A stretch of DNA of 64,000 nt from Rothia sp035916755 (GCF_035916755.1 NZ_JAYWIX010000004.1:124001-188000); one strand, 5' to 3'. Positions 8,880 through 18,226 are shown, numbered from the stretch's first letter. Notes: generated by a model from the sequence alone, not told the origin. Program-made: numbers and translations.

Positions 8880-9614
8880 ATGGGAAAGTTTGAACGCATC
8901 TACCACGACCTGGCTCGTGATATTGATGAAGGTAAGTACGGCGTGGGCGACCTGCTGCCCAGCGAAAAGAAGCTGACCGAGAAGTACAACGTCTCTCGTG
9001 AGACCGCCCGCAAGGCCCTGGCAATTCTGACCGACCGCGGCTACATCCAGCGCATCATGGGTAAGGGCTCCCTGGTCATTGACCACAAGCGTTACTCCAT
9101 TCCGGTGTCTTCTCTGGTGAGCTACAAGGAATTTGCCGAGTCAACCAGCCGCGACACCCAGACCGAACTGGTTGAGCTCGAAGACGCTATCCTGCCCCAC
9201 GTACCTTTCCAGGCCCTGACCGATGGTGCCGTTGAGCAGGTTCCCGTCACCCATGTCATGCGCGTGCGCCACATGGATGGTGCCCCCGCCATTATCGACC
9301 ACGACTACATCATCAAGAGCGTAGTTCCCGAGATTCCCCGCGAGGTCGCGGAGGATTCCCTCTACCACTACTTCGAGGGTGAGCTGGGCCTAAGCATCGT
9401 ATCATCTGCCAAGCAAATCACCATCGAGCAGGCTACCCCCAACGATGCCAAGTACCTGAACCTGCACGCTGGCGAGTACGTTGCTGTGACCACCTCTATC
9501 ACCGTGCTTGAGGACGGCACCGCCTTCCAGTACACCATCTCCCGCCACCGCGCCGATAAGTTCCGTTACCTGGACTTCGCCCACCGTCGCCAGGAAATTC
9601 CGGTTTCTGAATAA
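8880..9614 (+). CDS. treR: GntR-family repressor, probably trehalose operon (TreR-like)
   Basis: A 244-residue GntR/HutC-type regulator: winged helix at residues 1-70 (LLPSEKKLTEKYNVSRETARKAL cut here to its core SRETARKAL), then a UTRA ligand-binding domain to the end. Sequence style (short MGKFERIYHDLA start) and the phosphotrehalase gene that follows fit TreR, which releases DNA on binding trehalose 6-phosphate. ATG 8880 follows AGGGGAA. A hairpin lies between it and the enzyme gene, so the two may be separately or only partly co-transcribed. Confidence 0.85.
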   Translation: MGKFERIYHDLARDIDEGKYGVGDLLPSEKKLTEKYNVSRETARKALAILTDRGYIQRIMGKGSLVIDHKRYSIPVSSLVSYKEFAESTSRDTQTELVELEDAILPHVPFQALTDGAVEQVPVTHVMRVRHMDGAPAIIDHDYIIKSVVPEIPREVAEDSLYHYFEGELGLSIVSSAKQITIEQATPNDAKYLNLHAGEYVAVTTSITVLEDGTAFQYTISRHRADKFRYLDFAHRRQEIPVSE

Positions 9615-9667
9615 AGTTCCACATCGGCTGCGACAAAGGCCGAAGCACCTGTTAGACAGGTAAGCTT

Positions 9668-9708
9668 AAGAAGCGTACCCCGCTTTGACGGGGCACGCTT
9701 CTTTTCTT
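9668..9708 (+). terminator. Hairpin terminator after treR
   Basis: A 15-bp stem with one mismatch and a 6-nt loop is followed by CTTTTCTTTT, a good intrinsic terminator shape between treR and the phosphotrehalase gene. Confidence 0.8.
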
Positions 9709-9773
9709 TTACCCCACCTAACCTACCGGGCGCAGCCACCCCAGCACCGGCGTCCCACCCTTTGGAGCACACT

Positions 9774-11423
9774 ATGAGCTTTCACGATAAGGTCATCTAC
9801 CAGGTCTACCCCAAGTCCTTCTACGATTCGAGCGGCAACGGCATAGGCGACCTGCGGGGCATCATCGAGAAGGTCCCCTACATTGCCTCGCTGGGGGTGG
9901 ACATGGTCTGGTTCAACCCCTTTTTTGTCTCGCCGCAGAACGATAACGGCTACGACATCGCCAACTACTATGAGGTAGACCCCGCAATGGGCACCATGGC
10001 GGACACCGAAGAGCTGATTACGGCCTTGGGGCGAGAGGGCATCGGGGTAATGTTCGATATGGTGCTCAACCATGTCTCTACCGAGCACGAGTGGTTCCAG
10101 CGGGCACTGGCCGGTGAGAAGGAGTACCAGGACTTCTTCTACCTGCGCCCGGCGCAGGAGGACGGCTCCCTACCGACCAATTGGGAGTCCAAGTTCGGTG
10201 GCCCGGCCTGGTCACAGTTTGGTGATACCGACCTCTACTACATGCATCTCTACGACGTGACCCAGGCAGACCTGAACTGGCACAACCCCAGGGTGCGCGA
10301 AGAACTCTTTAAGGTCGTAAATTTCTGGAAGGACAAGGGCGTTCGCGGCTTCCGCTTTGACGTGCTCAACGTGATTGGCAAGGCCGAGGATCTGCGGGAT
10401 GCGGCCCCCGGCGAGAACGACAAGCTCATCTACACCGACACCGACCGCGTACACCCCTGGGTGCAGGAACTGCACCGGGCCACCTTTGGCGGCACCGAGG
10501 GCACCGTGACTGTGGGTGAGATGTCATCGACCACCATCGAAAGCAGCGTGCGCTACACCAACCCGGCTAATGAAGAGCTGGATATGGTCTTCTCCTTCCA
10601 CCACCTCAAGGTGGACTACGATGGGGCCGAAAAGTGGTCTGACGTGCCCTTTGACTTCATGGCGCTCAAGAGCCTGCTGACCGACTGGGCCGTGGGTATT
10701 CAGGCAGGGGGCGGCTGGCAGGCGTCCTTCTGGAATAACCACGACCAACCCCGCGCCCTCAACCGCTTTGGTGACGTGGAGCGTTACCGGGCTGAGTCCG
10801 CCACCATGCTGGCTGCTGCCGTGCACCTGACCCGCGGCACCCCCTACATCTACCAGGGCGAAGAGATCGGCATGGTTGATCCGGTCTATTCATCCATGGA
10901 TGACTACGTGGACGTTGAATCCCACAACGCCTTTGCCATTCTGCAGGATCGGGGCGTGAGTAAGGCCGAGGCCTTCCGCATTGTCACCAAGAAGTCCCGC
11001 GATAACTCCCGCACCCCCATGCAATGGGATTCTTCCGAATTCGCCGGCTTCTCGCGGGTAAAGCCCTGGCTCATGCCTACCTCGCAGGCCGACATTAACG
11101 TTGAGCGCGAAGAGGCAGAGGGTACCATTCTGCCCTTCTACCGGGAGCTGGTGCGCCTGCGTCATGAGCTGCCGCTGATTGCTGAAGGGTCTTATGAGCC
11201 CTTTGCCCGCGAGCACGAGAGCGTCTACGGTTTTGTGCGCGAGCACGAGGGCCAGCGCCTGCTGGTGCTCTGCAATTTCTACGGCCAGGACGCCGCCGTG
11301 CAGCTGCCCGCGGAGTTCGCGGCGGGGTCGGTGCTTCTGTGTAATTACAAGAATGAACCCGCGCTGGGGGGCAATGAAATCGTGCTCCGCCCCTATGAGG
11401 CGGTAGCGGTGCTGGCTGACTAG
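9774..11423 (+). CDS. treA: Alpha,alpha-phosphotrehalase (GH13)
   Basis: A 549-residue GH13 glycosidase starting MSFHDKVIYQVYPKSFYDS; an in-frame TTG at 9762 is part of the TTGGAG ribosome binding site, so ATG 9774 is preferred. The four GH13 regions are visible: DMVLNHVS, GFRFDVLN (nucleophile Asp), GEMSS (acid/base Glu) and NNHDQPR. With the TreR-type regulator upstream, hydrolysis of trehalose 6-phosphate to glucose and glucose 6-phosphate is most likely; oligo-1,6-glucosidase is the alternative. No trehalose PTS permease is present in the window. Its stop overlaps the stop of the convergent tetR gene by 4 bases. Confidence 0.88.
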   Translation: MSFHDKVIYQVYPKSFYDSSGNGIGDLRGIIEKVPYIASLGVDMVWFNPFFVSPQNDNGYDIANYYEVDPAMGTMADTEELITALGREGIGVMFDMVLNHVSTEHEWFQRALAGEKEYQDFFYLRPAQEDGSLPTNWESKFGGPAWSQFGDTDLYYMHLYDVTQADLNWHNPRVREELFKVVNFWKDKGVRGFRFDVLNVIGKAEDLRDAAPGENDKLIYTDTDRVHPWVQELHRATFGGTEGTVTVGEMSSTTIESSVRYTNPANEELDMVFSFHHLKVDYDGAEKWSDVPFDFMALKSLLTDWAVGIQAGGGWQASFWNNHDQPRALNRFGDVERYRAESATMLAAAVHLTRGTPYIYQGEEIGMVDPVYSSMDDYVDVESHNAFAILQDRGVSKAEAFRIVTKKSRDNSRTPMQWDSSEFAGFSRVKPWLMPTSQADINVEREEAEGTILPFYRELVRLRHELPLIAEGSYEPFAREHESVYGFVREHEGQRLLVLCNFYGQDAAVQLPAEFAAGSVLLCNYKNEPALGGNEIVLRPYEAVAVLAD

Positions 11424-11950
11424 CCTTTGAGCTGCTCTACTACTTCCAGCAGGGCATCCATGTCGCCACTGAGGGCAAGGTTGGGGCGGGATTCGCTACT
11501 GGCGACCGCCGCGTTGTAGTAGAGCCCGTCCCCCATCAGCAAGATAACGCGGGCCACCGCATCCGAGGGAACCTCGGCCCGAATCATCTCAAACCAGCGC
11601 CCCTGGATCCTGTCGTAGACCTCGGCTACCTTCTCGGCGGCGTCCTGACGCAGGCGCGACGCGGCCACAAACACCCGGTCAAAAGGGGTGTCTTCGTACA
11701 TGGAGGTGCGCACATAGTAGGCGCAGGCCCCGGCCGGGTCGCCCGCCATAGCCTTGAAATCCTGCTCAGCGAGCGCCCAGGCCCGCGCCAACAGCCCATC
11801 GACCAGGGCTGTCTTATCGGGGAAATGGTAGAGCAGCCCACCCTTCGACACCCCGGCGCGGGCGGCAATAGCGTTCATGGACGCCGCCCGCTCCCCCTCT
11901 TCAATGAGCAGGGCTTCGTAGGCGTCGAGGATTTTTTCGCGAGAACTCAT
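11420..11950 (-). CDS. TetR-family repressor of the adjacent exporter
   Basis: A 176-residue TetR regulator starting MSSREKILDAYEALL at ATG 11950. The HTH occupies about residues 5-50 (MNAIAARAGVSKGGLLYHF) and the helical ligand domain the rest, with a C-terminal TetR_C-like region. It is divergent from an MFS drug exporter with a palindromic box between them, the standard LfrR/QacR-type layout, so it probably represses the exporter and itself until a drug binds. The frame can be extended upstream to 12139, but that would cross the operator and is rejected. Confidence 0.88.
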   Translation of the reverse strand: MSSREKILDAYEALLIEEGERAASMNAIAARAGVSKGGLLYHFPDKTALVDGLLARAWALAEQDFKAMAGDPAGACAYYVRTSMYEDTPFDRVFVAASRLRQDAAEKVAEVYDRIQGRWFEMIRAEVPSDAVARVILLMGDGLYYNAAVASSESRPNLALSGDMDALLEVVEQLKG

Positions 11951-11986
11951 GTGCCCCACCCTACCGCCTCCCCACTTGAAAACAAA

Positions 11987-12000
11987 ACCGTCCAGACGGT
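11987..12000. promoter_or_regulatory. TetR operator candidate
   Basis: ACCGTC-CA-GACGGT, a perfect 6-bp inverted repeat, lies between the divergent tetR and exporter genes, 37 bp from the tetR start. Confidence 0.65.
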
Positions 12001-12126
12001 ATAGTAATGAGTGTGTTCCTGGCGAGCACCCCGCTACCGATGAGCGGTGTAGCGTACCGCCGGCGTCCTGCCCCCGGTACCGCACCCGCACCAACCCCAG
12101 GTAGCCGTCCTCACGAAAGAGCAGAC

Positions 12127-13662
12127 ATGCACCCCGCAACCGGCCAAATGAGAGCCGTTACCGAACCCACCACAGCCCCCTACTCCCGCCGCTGGGCGGC
12201 CCTAGCCGTCCTTATGCTGCCAGTGCTGCTGGTCTCAGTCGATAACACGGTGCTCTCCTTTGCCCTGCCCGAAATCTCAGCCCAGCTTTCGCCCAGCGGC
12301 ACCCAGCTGCTCTGGATTAACGACATTTACCCGCTGATTCTCTCGGGTCTACTCATTCCCGCAGGCAGCATGGGTGACCGTTTTGGTCGCCGCACCATGC
12401 TCCTGCTGGGCGGTTTCGGCTTTACCGTCATTTCAGCTGCCGCGGCCTTCGCCCCCACCGCCGCCTGGCTCATTGCCGCCCGCGCCGGTATGGGTATCTT
12501 CGGGGCCATGCTCATGCCCGCGACGCTCTCGATTATTCGCAACATGTTTGCCGACGCTACCGAACGCCGCACCGCTATCGCCATTTGGGCCTCAGGCTTT
12601 GCTGGCGGTGCAGCTCTGGGCCCGGTTGTTGGCGGCTTCCTGCTGGAACACTTCTACTGGGGCTCGGTCTTCCTCATGGCTGTGCCCGTGCTACTGCCCA
12701 TGCTCCTGCTGGGCTTCTGGCTGATTCCCAATTCCAAAGACCCCAACCCCGGCACCATCGACTTCGTCAGCATCGCCCTGATTATGGCGACCATGACCCC
12801 CTTCGTCTACGCCATCAAGCACTTTGCCTACGACGGCTTCGACCTGCTCACCGTCGTCCTGCTGCTGGTAGCAACCATCTGCGGCATTGCTTTTACCCGC
12901 CGCCAGCTGGCACGCACTAACCCCATGCTGGACGTGCGCCTCTTCACCAACAAGCAGTTCACCGGCGCGGTGCTCACCAACCTCATGGCGATCTTCTCAC
13001 TGGTTGGCTTTCTCTACTTCGTCTCCCAGCACTTGCAGCTGGTCAGCGGCCACTCTCCCTTTAGTGCGGCTCTACTGCTACTGCCGGGTCTGGTGCTGAC
13101 CGTTGTTGCGGGTCTGGTGGTTGTCTATATCGTCAAGATCCTCAAGCCCTGGATCGTCATTTCAGGGGCCCTGCTCATGAATGCAGCTGCCTTCGCCCTG
13201 GTCTTCTTCACCGCTAATTCAGGCTCTGATACCGGCATTCTGGTGGCTTTTGCCTTACTCGGTGTGGGTATCGGCTTTGCCGAGACCCTGACCAACGACA
13301 TCATCCTGGCCGCTGTGCCCCCGCACAAGGCGGGTGCGGCGTCCGCTATCTCGGAGACCGCCTATGAAACCGGCTCGGTCATGGGTACTGCGATTCTGGG
13401 GTCGATTCTGAACGCGGCTTACGTTGCCCACCTGGTGGTGCCCGAGGGGGTCAGCGCTGCGGACGCGGACGCCGCTCGCGAGACCCTGGGCGGAGCGGCG
13501 GAAACTGCCGAGCGCGTCGGCGGGGAAACCGGCGCTGCCCTACTAGCTTCGGCCCAGCACGCCTTCGACTCGGGTGTGGTTTATACGTCGGCTATCGGCG
13601 TGGTGCTGATGCTGATCTGCACTGTGATGGTGGTGCGCACCCTGCGCGGGGTAAAGATGTAG
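12127..13662 (+). CDS. MFS multidrug exporter, DHA2 (14-TM) family
   Basis: A 511-residue transporter starting MHPATGQMRAVTEP at ATG 12127 behind GAAAGAG; an upstream GTG at 12007 would put the start on top of the operator region. It has the 14-helix DHA2 layout, motif A as GSMGDRFGRRTMLL, an early membrane Asp (SVDNTVLSFALPEI) and motif C-like AGGAALGPVVGG. It resembles QacA/SmvA/LfrA proton-driven exporters of cationic drugs and dyes in the plasma membrane. Expression is probably controlled by the divergent TetR protein. Confidence 0.88.
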   Translation: MHPATGQMRAVTEPTTAPYSRRWAALAVLMLPVLLVSVDNTVLSFALPEISAQLSPSGTQLLWINDIYPLILSGLLIPAGSMGDRFGRRTMLLLGGFGFTVISAAAAFAPTAAWLIAARAGMGIFGAMLMPATLSIIRNMFADATERRTAIAIWASGFAGGAALGPVVGGFLLEHFYWGSVFLMAVPVLLPMLLLGFWLIPNSKDPNPGTIDFVSIALIMATMTPFVYAIKHFAYDGFDLLTVVLLLVATICGIAFTRRQLARTNPMLDVRLFTNKQFTGAVLTNLMAIFSLVGFLYFVSQHLQLVSGHSPFSAALLLLPGLVLTVVAGLVVVYIVKILKPWIVISGALLMNAAAFALVFFTANSGSDTGILVAFALLGVGIGFAETLTNDIILAAVPPHKAGAASAISETAYETGSVMGTAILGSILNAAYVAHLVVPEGVSAADADAARETLGGAAETAERVGGETGAALLASAQHAFDSGVVYTSAIGVVLMLICTVMVVRTLRGVKM

Positions 13663-13665
13663 GAA

Positions 13666-13726
13666 GGGACCGCAAAACTTAAAAAGGACCGCATATTTTG
13701 CGGTCCTTTTTAAGTTTTGAGGTCCC
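13666..13726. terminator. Long hairpin between exporter and purA
   Basis: Two 28-base arms with one mismatch and a 5-nt loop separate two convergent genes. Arm 2 is visibly related to that of the palindrome at 1450-1512 (shared GCGGTCC and GGTCCCC blocks). Confidence 0.8.
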
Positions 13727-13755
13727 CTTGTAAGGAGGGGGCGTGGACGTCCGCC

Positions 13756-15051
13756 CTACTTTTCGTCCTCAATCAGGTCGCGCACGACGATGGTCTGCTC
13801 GCGGCCGGGGCCAACACCAATAGCGGAGATGCGGCAACCAGAGATCTCTTCTAGCTTCTCCAGGTAGAGACGAGCGTTTTCGGGCAGCTCGTCGAGGGTC
13901 TTGGCCTCGGTGATGTCTTCGGTCCAGCCGTCGAAGTACTCATAGATGGGCTTGGCGTGGTGGAAGTCTGACTGAGTCATGGGCATTTCGTCGTGGCGAA
14001 CACCATCTACATCGTAGGCGACGCAGACAGGAATCTTCTCAAGCCCAGTGAGCACGTCCAGCTTGGTGATGAAGAGGTCGGTGAAGCCGTTGATACGTAC
14101 AGCCTGGCGGGCCAGAACCGCGTCGTACCAGCCGCAGCGGCGGGGGCGGCCGGTGTTCACACCGAACTCACCACCGGTGGTGCGCAGGAATTCACCCATC
14201 TCATCGAAGAGTTCAGTGGGGAAGGGGCCAGCACCCACGCGGGTGGTGTAGGCCTTCTGAATACCGATGACGCGGGAGATACGGGTGGGGCCAACACCGG
14301 AGCCAACGGAGGCACCGCCTGCAGTGGGGTTGGAGGAAGTCACGAAGGGGTAGGTGCCATGGTCAACGTCCAGGAAGGTAGCCTGGCCGCCTTCCATGAG
14401 CAGGGTCTTACCCTCGTCCAGGGCCTTGTTGAGCAGCTGGGTTGACTCAACAATCATGGGGGCCAGGCGGTCGGCGAAGCTCATGAAGTACTCCACGATT
14501 TCTTCGACCTCAACGTGGCGACGGTTGTAGACCTTGACCAGCAGTTCGTTCTTCTGGCGCAGGGCACCTTCAACCTTCTGGCGCAGGATGGACTCGTCGA
14601 GGATGTCCTGCACGCGAATGCCCAGACGGCCAACCTTATCCATGTAGGTGGGGCCGATGCCGCGGCCAGTGGTGCCGATGGCGCGCTTGCCGAGGAAGCG
14701 CTCGGTGACCTTGTCCATGGTCTGGTGATAGGGCGCTACCAGGTGGGCGTTAGCTGAAATTTTGAGCTTGGAGATGTCTGCACCTCGCGCTTCGAGGCCG
14801 TCAATTTCTTCGAAGAGGGCCTCGGGGTTCACAACGACACCGTTGCCAATGACGGGCACAGCGTTTTCTGAGAGAATGCCGGCGGGAAGGAGCTTGAGCT
14901 CAAACTTCTGGCCGTTGACGACGACGGTGTGGCCGGCGTTGTTGCCGCCGTTGGGCTTGACGACGTAGTCGACGCGGCCGCCGAGCAGGTCGGTTGCTTT
15001 GCCCTTACCTTCGTCGCCCCACTGGGCGCCTACAATCACAATTGCTGGCAT
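13756..15051 (-). CDS. purA: Adenylosuccinate synthetase
   Basis: A 431-residue PurA starting MPAIVIVGAQWGDEGKGK, with the GDEGKGK phosphate loop at residues 11-17, the GTTGRGIGPTY segment and the C-terminal base-binding region. It joins IMP and aspartate with GTP to give adenylosuccinate, the first committed step to AMP. The start at ATG 15051 is fixed by the universal N-terminus; the open frame to 15279 is non-coding extension. Convergent with the drug exporter. Confidence 0.97.
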   Translation of the reverse strand: MPAIVIVGAQWGDEGKGKATDLLGGRVDYVVKPNGGNNAGHTVVVNGQKFELKLLPAGILSENAVPVIGNGVVVNPEALFEEIDGLEARGADISKLKISANAHLVAPYHQTMDKVTERFLGKRAIGTTGRGIGPTYMDKVGRLGIRVQDILDESILRQKVEGALRQKNELLVKVYNRRHVEVEEIVEYFMSFADRLAPMIVESTQLLNKALDEGKTLLMEGGQATFLDVDHGTYPFVTSSNPTAGGASVGSGVGPTRISRVIGIQKAYTTRVGAGPFPTELFDEMGEFLRTTGGEFGVNTGRPRRCGWYDAVLARQAVRINGFTDLFITKLDVLTGLEKIPVCVAYDVDGVRHDEMPMTQSDFHHAKPIYEYFDGWTEDITEAKTLDELPENARLYLEKLEEISGCRISAIGVGPGREQTIVVRDLIEDEK

Positions 15052-15319
15052 AAGTCTTACTCCTGAATAGGGGGTCACCTGCCGGGTTTCACGGCGGTGG
15101 GGTGGGGCTGCGCGGCCTGTGCGGACAGCGCGGACGCAGGGCACACCATTCTTAAGGATAGCAAGGGTAAGGGTGGTTTGTGTTTGGGTGAGGTATTCCA
15201 GGTTTTGCGCTGCTAGCGGTAGAGGGTGGGCGGACGCCGGTGGCAGGTTCCCTGGAATCATCGAGAAATAATCCGACATCTAGCCAGCAGGTACCCAGTT
15301 CGTCTTTAAGCTGGAGTGT

Positions 15320-16345
15320 ATGAGCGAAAACCCATACACACCTAACACACCGTTTTCTCAGCCCAATCAGCCAGGTGGGCCTTCCGCGCCTGCTGGCGCT
15401 TATGCCGCACCGGGCCAGCAGCCCTACTACGATCCCTATGCCTCACCCCAGCAACCTAACGGCAAAAAGCCTAAGAACGTGGTTGGCCTGGTGGCTCTAG
15501 GCCTGGGCATCCTCGGCTTTATCCTAGGTTGCATCCCCGCGGTCATGTTACTCGGTTGGCTCTTGCTGTTTGCAGCTTTTGTGACCGGCATTGTTGGCCT
15601 TTTCCAGAAAAACAAGGAAAAGGTCACCTCGATTATCGCCATTGCACTCTCGGTGATCGGGTCAGTGATTTCAGGTATCGTCCTGTTTTTCTTTGCCTTC
15701 AACGCCATCGCTAACGATGCCGAGCTCCAGCAGAATTTGAAGGAGCTTGAGTCAGCGGCAGCTAGCCCGTCGGCAGCTGCTCCCATACGTTCCACAGCCC
15801 CGGCTACAACCGTCCCAACTACAACTACCCCTGCCGCTTCGAGCGCGCCATCTACCGAAGCATCTCAGCAAACTAATGCCGCCACCAGTGATGTACCCCG
15901 CGATTACAGCAATGCCCTTTCCACCGCAAACCGCTACCTTAGCATCATGGATTTCTCATACGCAGGCCTCTACGAGCAACTCACCAGTGAATACGGTGAA
16001 AAGTTCTCACCTGAGGCAGCCCAGTATGCAATGGATAATCTCAACGCTGACTGGAATGCTGAAGCCTTGGGAAGCGCACAGAACTACATCGATATCATGC
16101 CTTTCTCATACGCGGGTCTCTATGACCAGTTAACTAGTGAATACGGCGAACAGTTCACACCTGAGCAGGCTCAATATGCAGTAGATAATGTTAAGGCAGA
16201 TTGGAATGCTGAGGCTCTAGAGTCAGCCCGTAATTACCTAGATACTATGGATATGAGCACAAACCGTCTCTACGATCAACTCACTAGTGAATACGGTGAA
16301 AAGTTCACCCCCGAACAGGCCCAGTACGCCATCGACAATCTCTAA
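15320..16345 (+). CDS. Membrane protein with three Ltp (host cell surface-exposed lipoprotein) repeats
   Basis: A 341-residue protein starting at ATG 15320 (GGAG upstream). Residues 1-50 are a Pro/Gln/Tyr-rich tail, 52-125 hold two or three membrane segments, 140-180 an Ala/Thr/Ser/Pro linker, and 190-341 three tandem repeats of about 50 residues, each with a core like YAGLYEQLTSEYGEKF and ending in AQYAMDNL. This is the Ltp/PF07553 type of repeat found in surface lipoproteins; one well-studied phage-encoded member blocks DNA entry of other phages. Here no lipobox is seen; anchoring is by the membrane segments. A role in superinfection exclusion is possible but unproven; cell-surface adaptor is the alternative. 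Confidence 0.75.
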   Translation: MSENPYTPNTPFSQPNQPGGPSAPAGAYAAPGQQPYYDPYASPQQPNGKKPKNVVGLVALGLGILGFILGCIPAVMLLGWLLLFAAFVTGIVGLFQKNKEKVTSIIAIALSVIGSVISGIVLFFFAFNAIANDAELQQNLKELESAAASPSAAAPIRSTAPATTVPTTTTPAASSAPSTEASQQTNAATSDVPRDYSNALSTANRYLSIMDFSYAGLYEQLTSEYGEKFSPEAAQYAMDNLNADWNAEALGSAQNYIDIMPFSYAGLYDQLTSEYGEQFTPEQAQYAVDNVKADWNAEALESARNYLDTMDMSTNRLYDQLTSEYGEKFTPEQAQYAIDNL

Positions 16346-16360
16346 AGACGAGAAAAATAT

Positions 16361-16410
16361 AAAAGCCCGCCCTGACCCCTTCTCTGAGAAGGGGGTCGGG
16401 GCAGGCTTTT
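16361..16410 (+). terminator. Hairpin terminator after the Ltp gene
   Basis: Arms starting AAAAGCCCGCCCTGACCCC and ending in GGCTTTT form a stem of about 21 bp just after the stop. Confidence 0.8.
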
Positions 16411-16449
16411 ATGTATGTGGAAGTTCTTGGTGAATCATATGATGGAACT

Positions 16450-16875
16450 ATGACTTCCACCCCTCACGTTCTTTTTATCTGCCAGTCCAACAAGGGCAAG
16501 TCTCAGATGGCTGAGGCCCTGATGAACCTTCACGCGCAAGGACGCGTGCGAGCAACGTCTGCGGGCACCAAGGCTGCGGTGGGCAGCGCGGTCAATGCGG
16601 AATCAGCCGCCTCGCTCGCCGAACTCGGCGCAGATATGAGCAAGGGTACGCCCAAGTTTGCGAGCGCTGACGACCTGGCTGTTGCCGACCGTATCGTCAT
16701 TCTCGGTGGGGCGGCCCAGCTTGAAACTACGGATGAGGAGATCTTGGCTAAGACCGAACGCTGGAATACTGTGGAGCCCTCCCACGAGGGAATTGAAGGG
16801 GCTGAGCGTATGAACCTGATTCGGGACGATATCGACGCCCGTGTCCGTGCCCTGCTGGCTGAGCTCACCGTCTAG
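16450..16875 (+). CDS. Low-molecular-weight phosphatase / arsenate-mycothiol transferase-like protein
   Basis: A 141-residue protein starting MTSTPHVLFICQSNKGKSQM. The phosphate loop CQSNKGKS sits at residues 11-18 in a C-x5-(R/K)-S pattern, with Lys where protein phosphatases have Arg; this substitution is a feature I associate with actinobacterial arsenate reductases that work with mycothiol. A late aspartate region (NLIRDDIDARV) matches the family's general-acid end loosely. Substrate therefore may be arsenate rather than phosphotyrosine. An upstream GTG at 16411 lies inside the preceding terminator and is rejected. No ars genes are adjacent. Confidence 0.7.
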   Translation: MTSTPHVLFICQSNKGKSQMAEALMNLHAQGRVRATSAGTKAAVGSAVNAESAASLAELGADMSKGTPKFASADDLAVADRIVILGGAAQLETTDEEILAKTERWNTVEPSHEGIEGAERMNLIRDDIDARVRALLAELTV

Positions 16876-16968
16876 TTCTACATACAACGGGCACGCCTTC
16901 CTTCTCTTCTTCACAGCCGCTAGCGTCGCTGGTAAGAGAGGGAGGGCGTCGTATATTGGGCGGGCACT

Positions 16969-17964
16969 TTAGAAGAGTGCCACCTTCGGCGGTGCCGGGA
17001 AGATCTCGTCGAGGCGGGCGAGTTCGTCCGCGTCAAACCGGCGGACGACGGAAGCGGCGTTGGCGCGCACCTGCTCCTCGGTGGTGGCACCGGCAATGAC
17101 GGAGGAAACCGGCTCCTGCTGAGCCAGCCACGAGAAGGCAACCTGCACCTCAGTGAGATCGAGCTCGGCGGCAAAGGCTGAGAAAGCTTCGAGCTGGTCC
17201 CAGTTGGCGCCGTCCAAAATATCGGGTTTGATGCGGGTCAGGCGCCCGTCGGCAGGAGCAAAAGAGCGGGAATACTTACCCGTCAGCAGGCCGTTGGCCA
17301 GGGGGAAGTAGGGCAGCACGCCCAGCCCGAATTCGCGGGCGGCGGGCAGCACCTCAAGCTCAGCGCGGCGGTCGAGCAGGTTGTAGTGGTTTTCAGCCGC
17401 AATGTAGCGGTGGCCCAGGGCCCGGCCCAGGTGTTCGGCGTGGGCAATCTGCCAGCCGGTGTGGTTGGATGACCCAATGTAGCGCACCTTGCCCTGCTCA
17501 ATCAGGGTGCCCAGGGCTGAGAGGGTTTCTTCCATGGGGGTTGCCGGGTCGGGGGTGTGGTGGAAGTAGAGGTCGATGTAGTCGGTGCCCAGGCGGCTCA
17601 GGGAAGCCTCAACCGCCCGCATAATATAGCGGCGGGAGCCGCGCACCCCGTGATCGGTGCCGTTAGCCCCGCCCATATCCATACCGAACTTAGAGACAAT
17701 CACAATCTCATCGCGGTCGATTCCGGTCTCGCGCAGGGCCTTCCCAAACATGGTTTCAGAAACACCCGGTTCAGCCCCGTAAATATCTGCCACATCGAAA
17801 AGGGTAATGCCTGCTTCAACGGCGGCGGTGATGACGGCGTTGGTTCCGGCTTGCGTTTCGGTGGCGGTTTTGGCGCGGCCCAGGTTATTGCACCCCAGGC
17901 CTACATGTGAAACGGTGAGGCCGCTTTTTCCCAGTTGTCGGTATTCAATGCTCATACCCTTCAT
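16969..17964 (-). CDS. Aldo/keto reductase
   Basis: A 331-residue TIM-barrel oxidoreductase of the YghZ/Kv-beta-like branch. The catalytic tetrad is visible as Asp and Tyr in FDVADIYG (about residue 57), Lys in IVSKFG (about 91) and His in FHHTPD (about 135); the C-terminal NADPH-binding part includes IAGATTEEQV. It reduces aldehydes or ketones with NADPH; the physiological substrate is unknown. ATG 17964 and ATG 17955 (MSIEYRQLG) are both possible starts. It stands alone. Confidence 0.88.
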   Translation of the reverse strand: MKGMSIEYRQLGKSGLTVSHVGLGCNNLGRAKTATETQAGTNAVITAAVEAGITLFDVADIYGAEPGVSETMFGKALRETGIDRDEIVIVSKFGMDMGGANGTDHGVRGSRRYIMRAVEASLSRLGTDYIDLYFHHTPDPATPMEETLSALGTLIEQGKVRYIGSSNHTGWQIAHAEHLGRALGHRYIAAENHYNLLDRRAELEVLPAAREFGLGVLPYFPLANGLLTGKYSRSFAPADGRLTRIKPDILDGANWDQLEAFSAFAAELDLTEVQVAFSWLAQQEPVSSVIAGATTEEQVRANAASVVRRFDADELARLDEIFPAPPKVALF

Positions 17965-18163
17965 ATTACTGTCATGTGTCTCACCACACCCGGCACAGAG
18001 TCAAAGAGCTACACAGAGCGGCAGTTTCTTGCCAGCGCCCTACCTGCGCTCCTACTGTAGAACCATCAAATCTATCCAGAGCGACCAAGAGACCTAGCTC
18101 GATGACGTCGCAGCACCCCCTGACGGGAAAGGGTGCTCCTTCTAGGACCGATAGAGTGCATCA

Positions 18164-18226
18164 CCAGTGGGAGCGGCCACCGCACTGTGTGGCGCCCTCC
18201 CGCCGCCAGTGGGAGCGGCCACCGCA
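18164..18226. repeat. 21-bp direct repeat pair
   Basis: The 21-base sequence at 18164-18184 (core GTGGGAGCGGCCACCGC) is repeated exactly at 18206-18226, just before the metF remnant. Confidence 0.8.

Noticed and set aside
15052..15279. N-terminal extension of purA
   Set aside because: PurA begins MPAIVIVGAQWGDEG in the family; the extra 76 residues are unlike any protein and cover the promoter.
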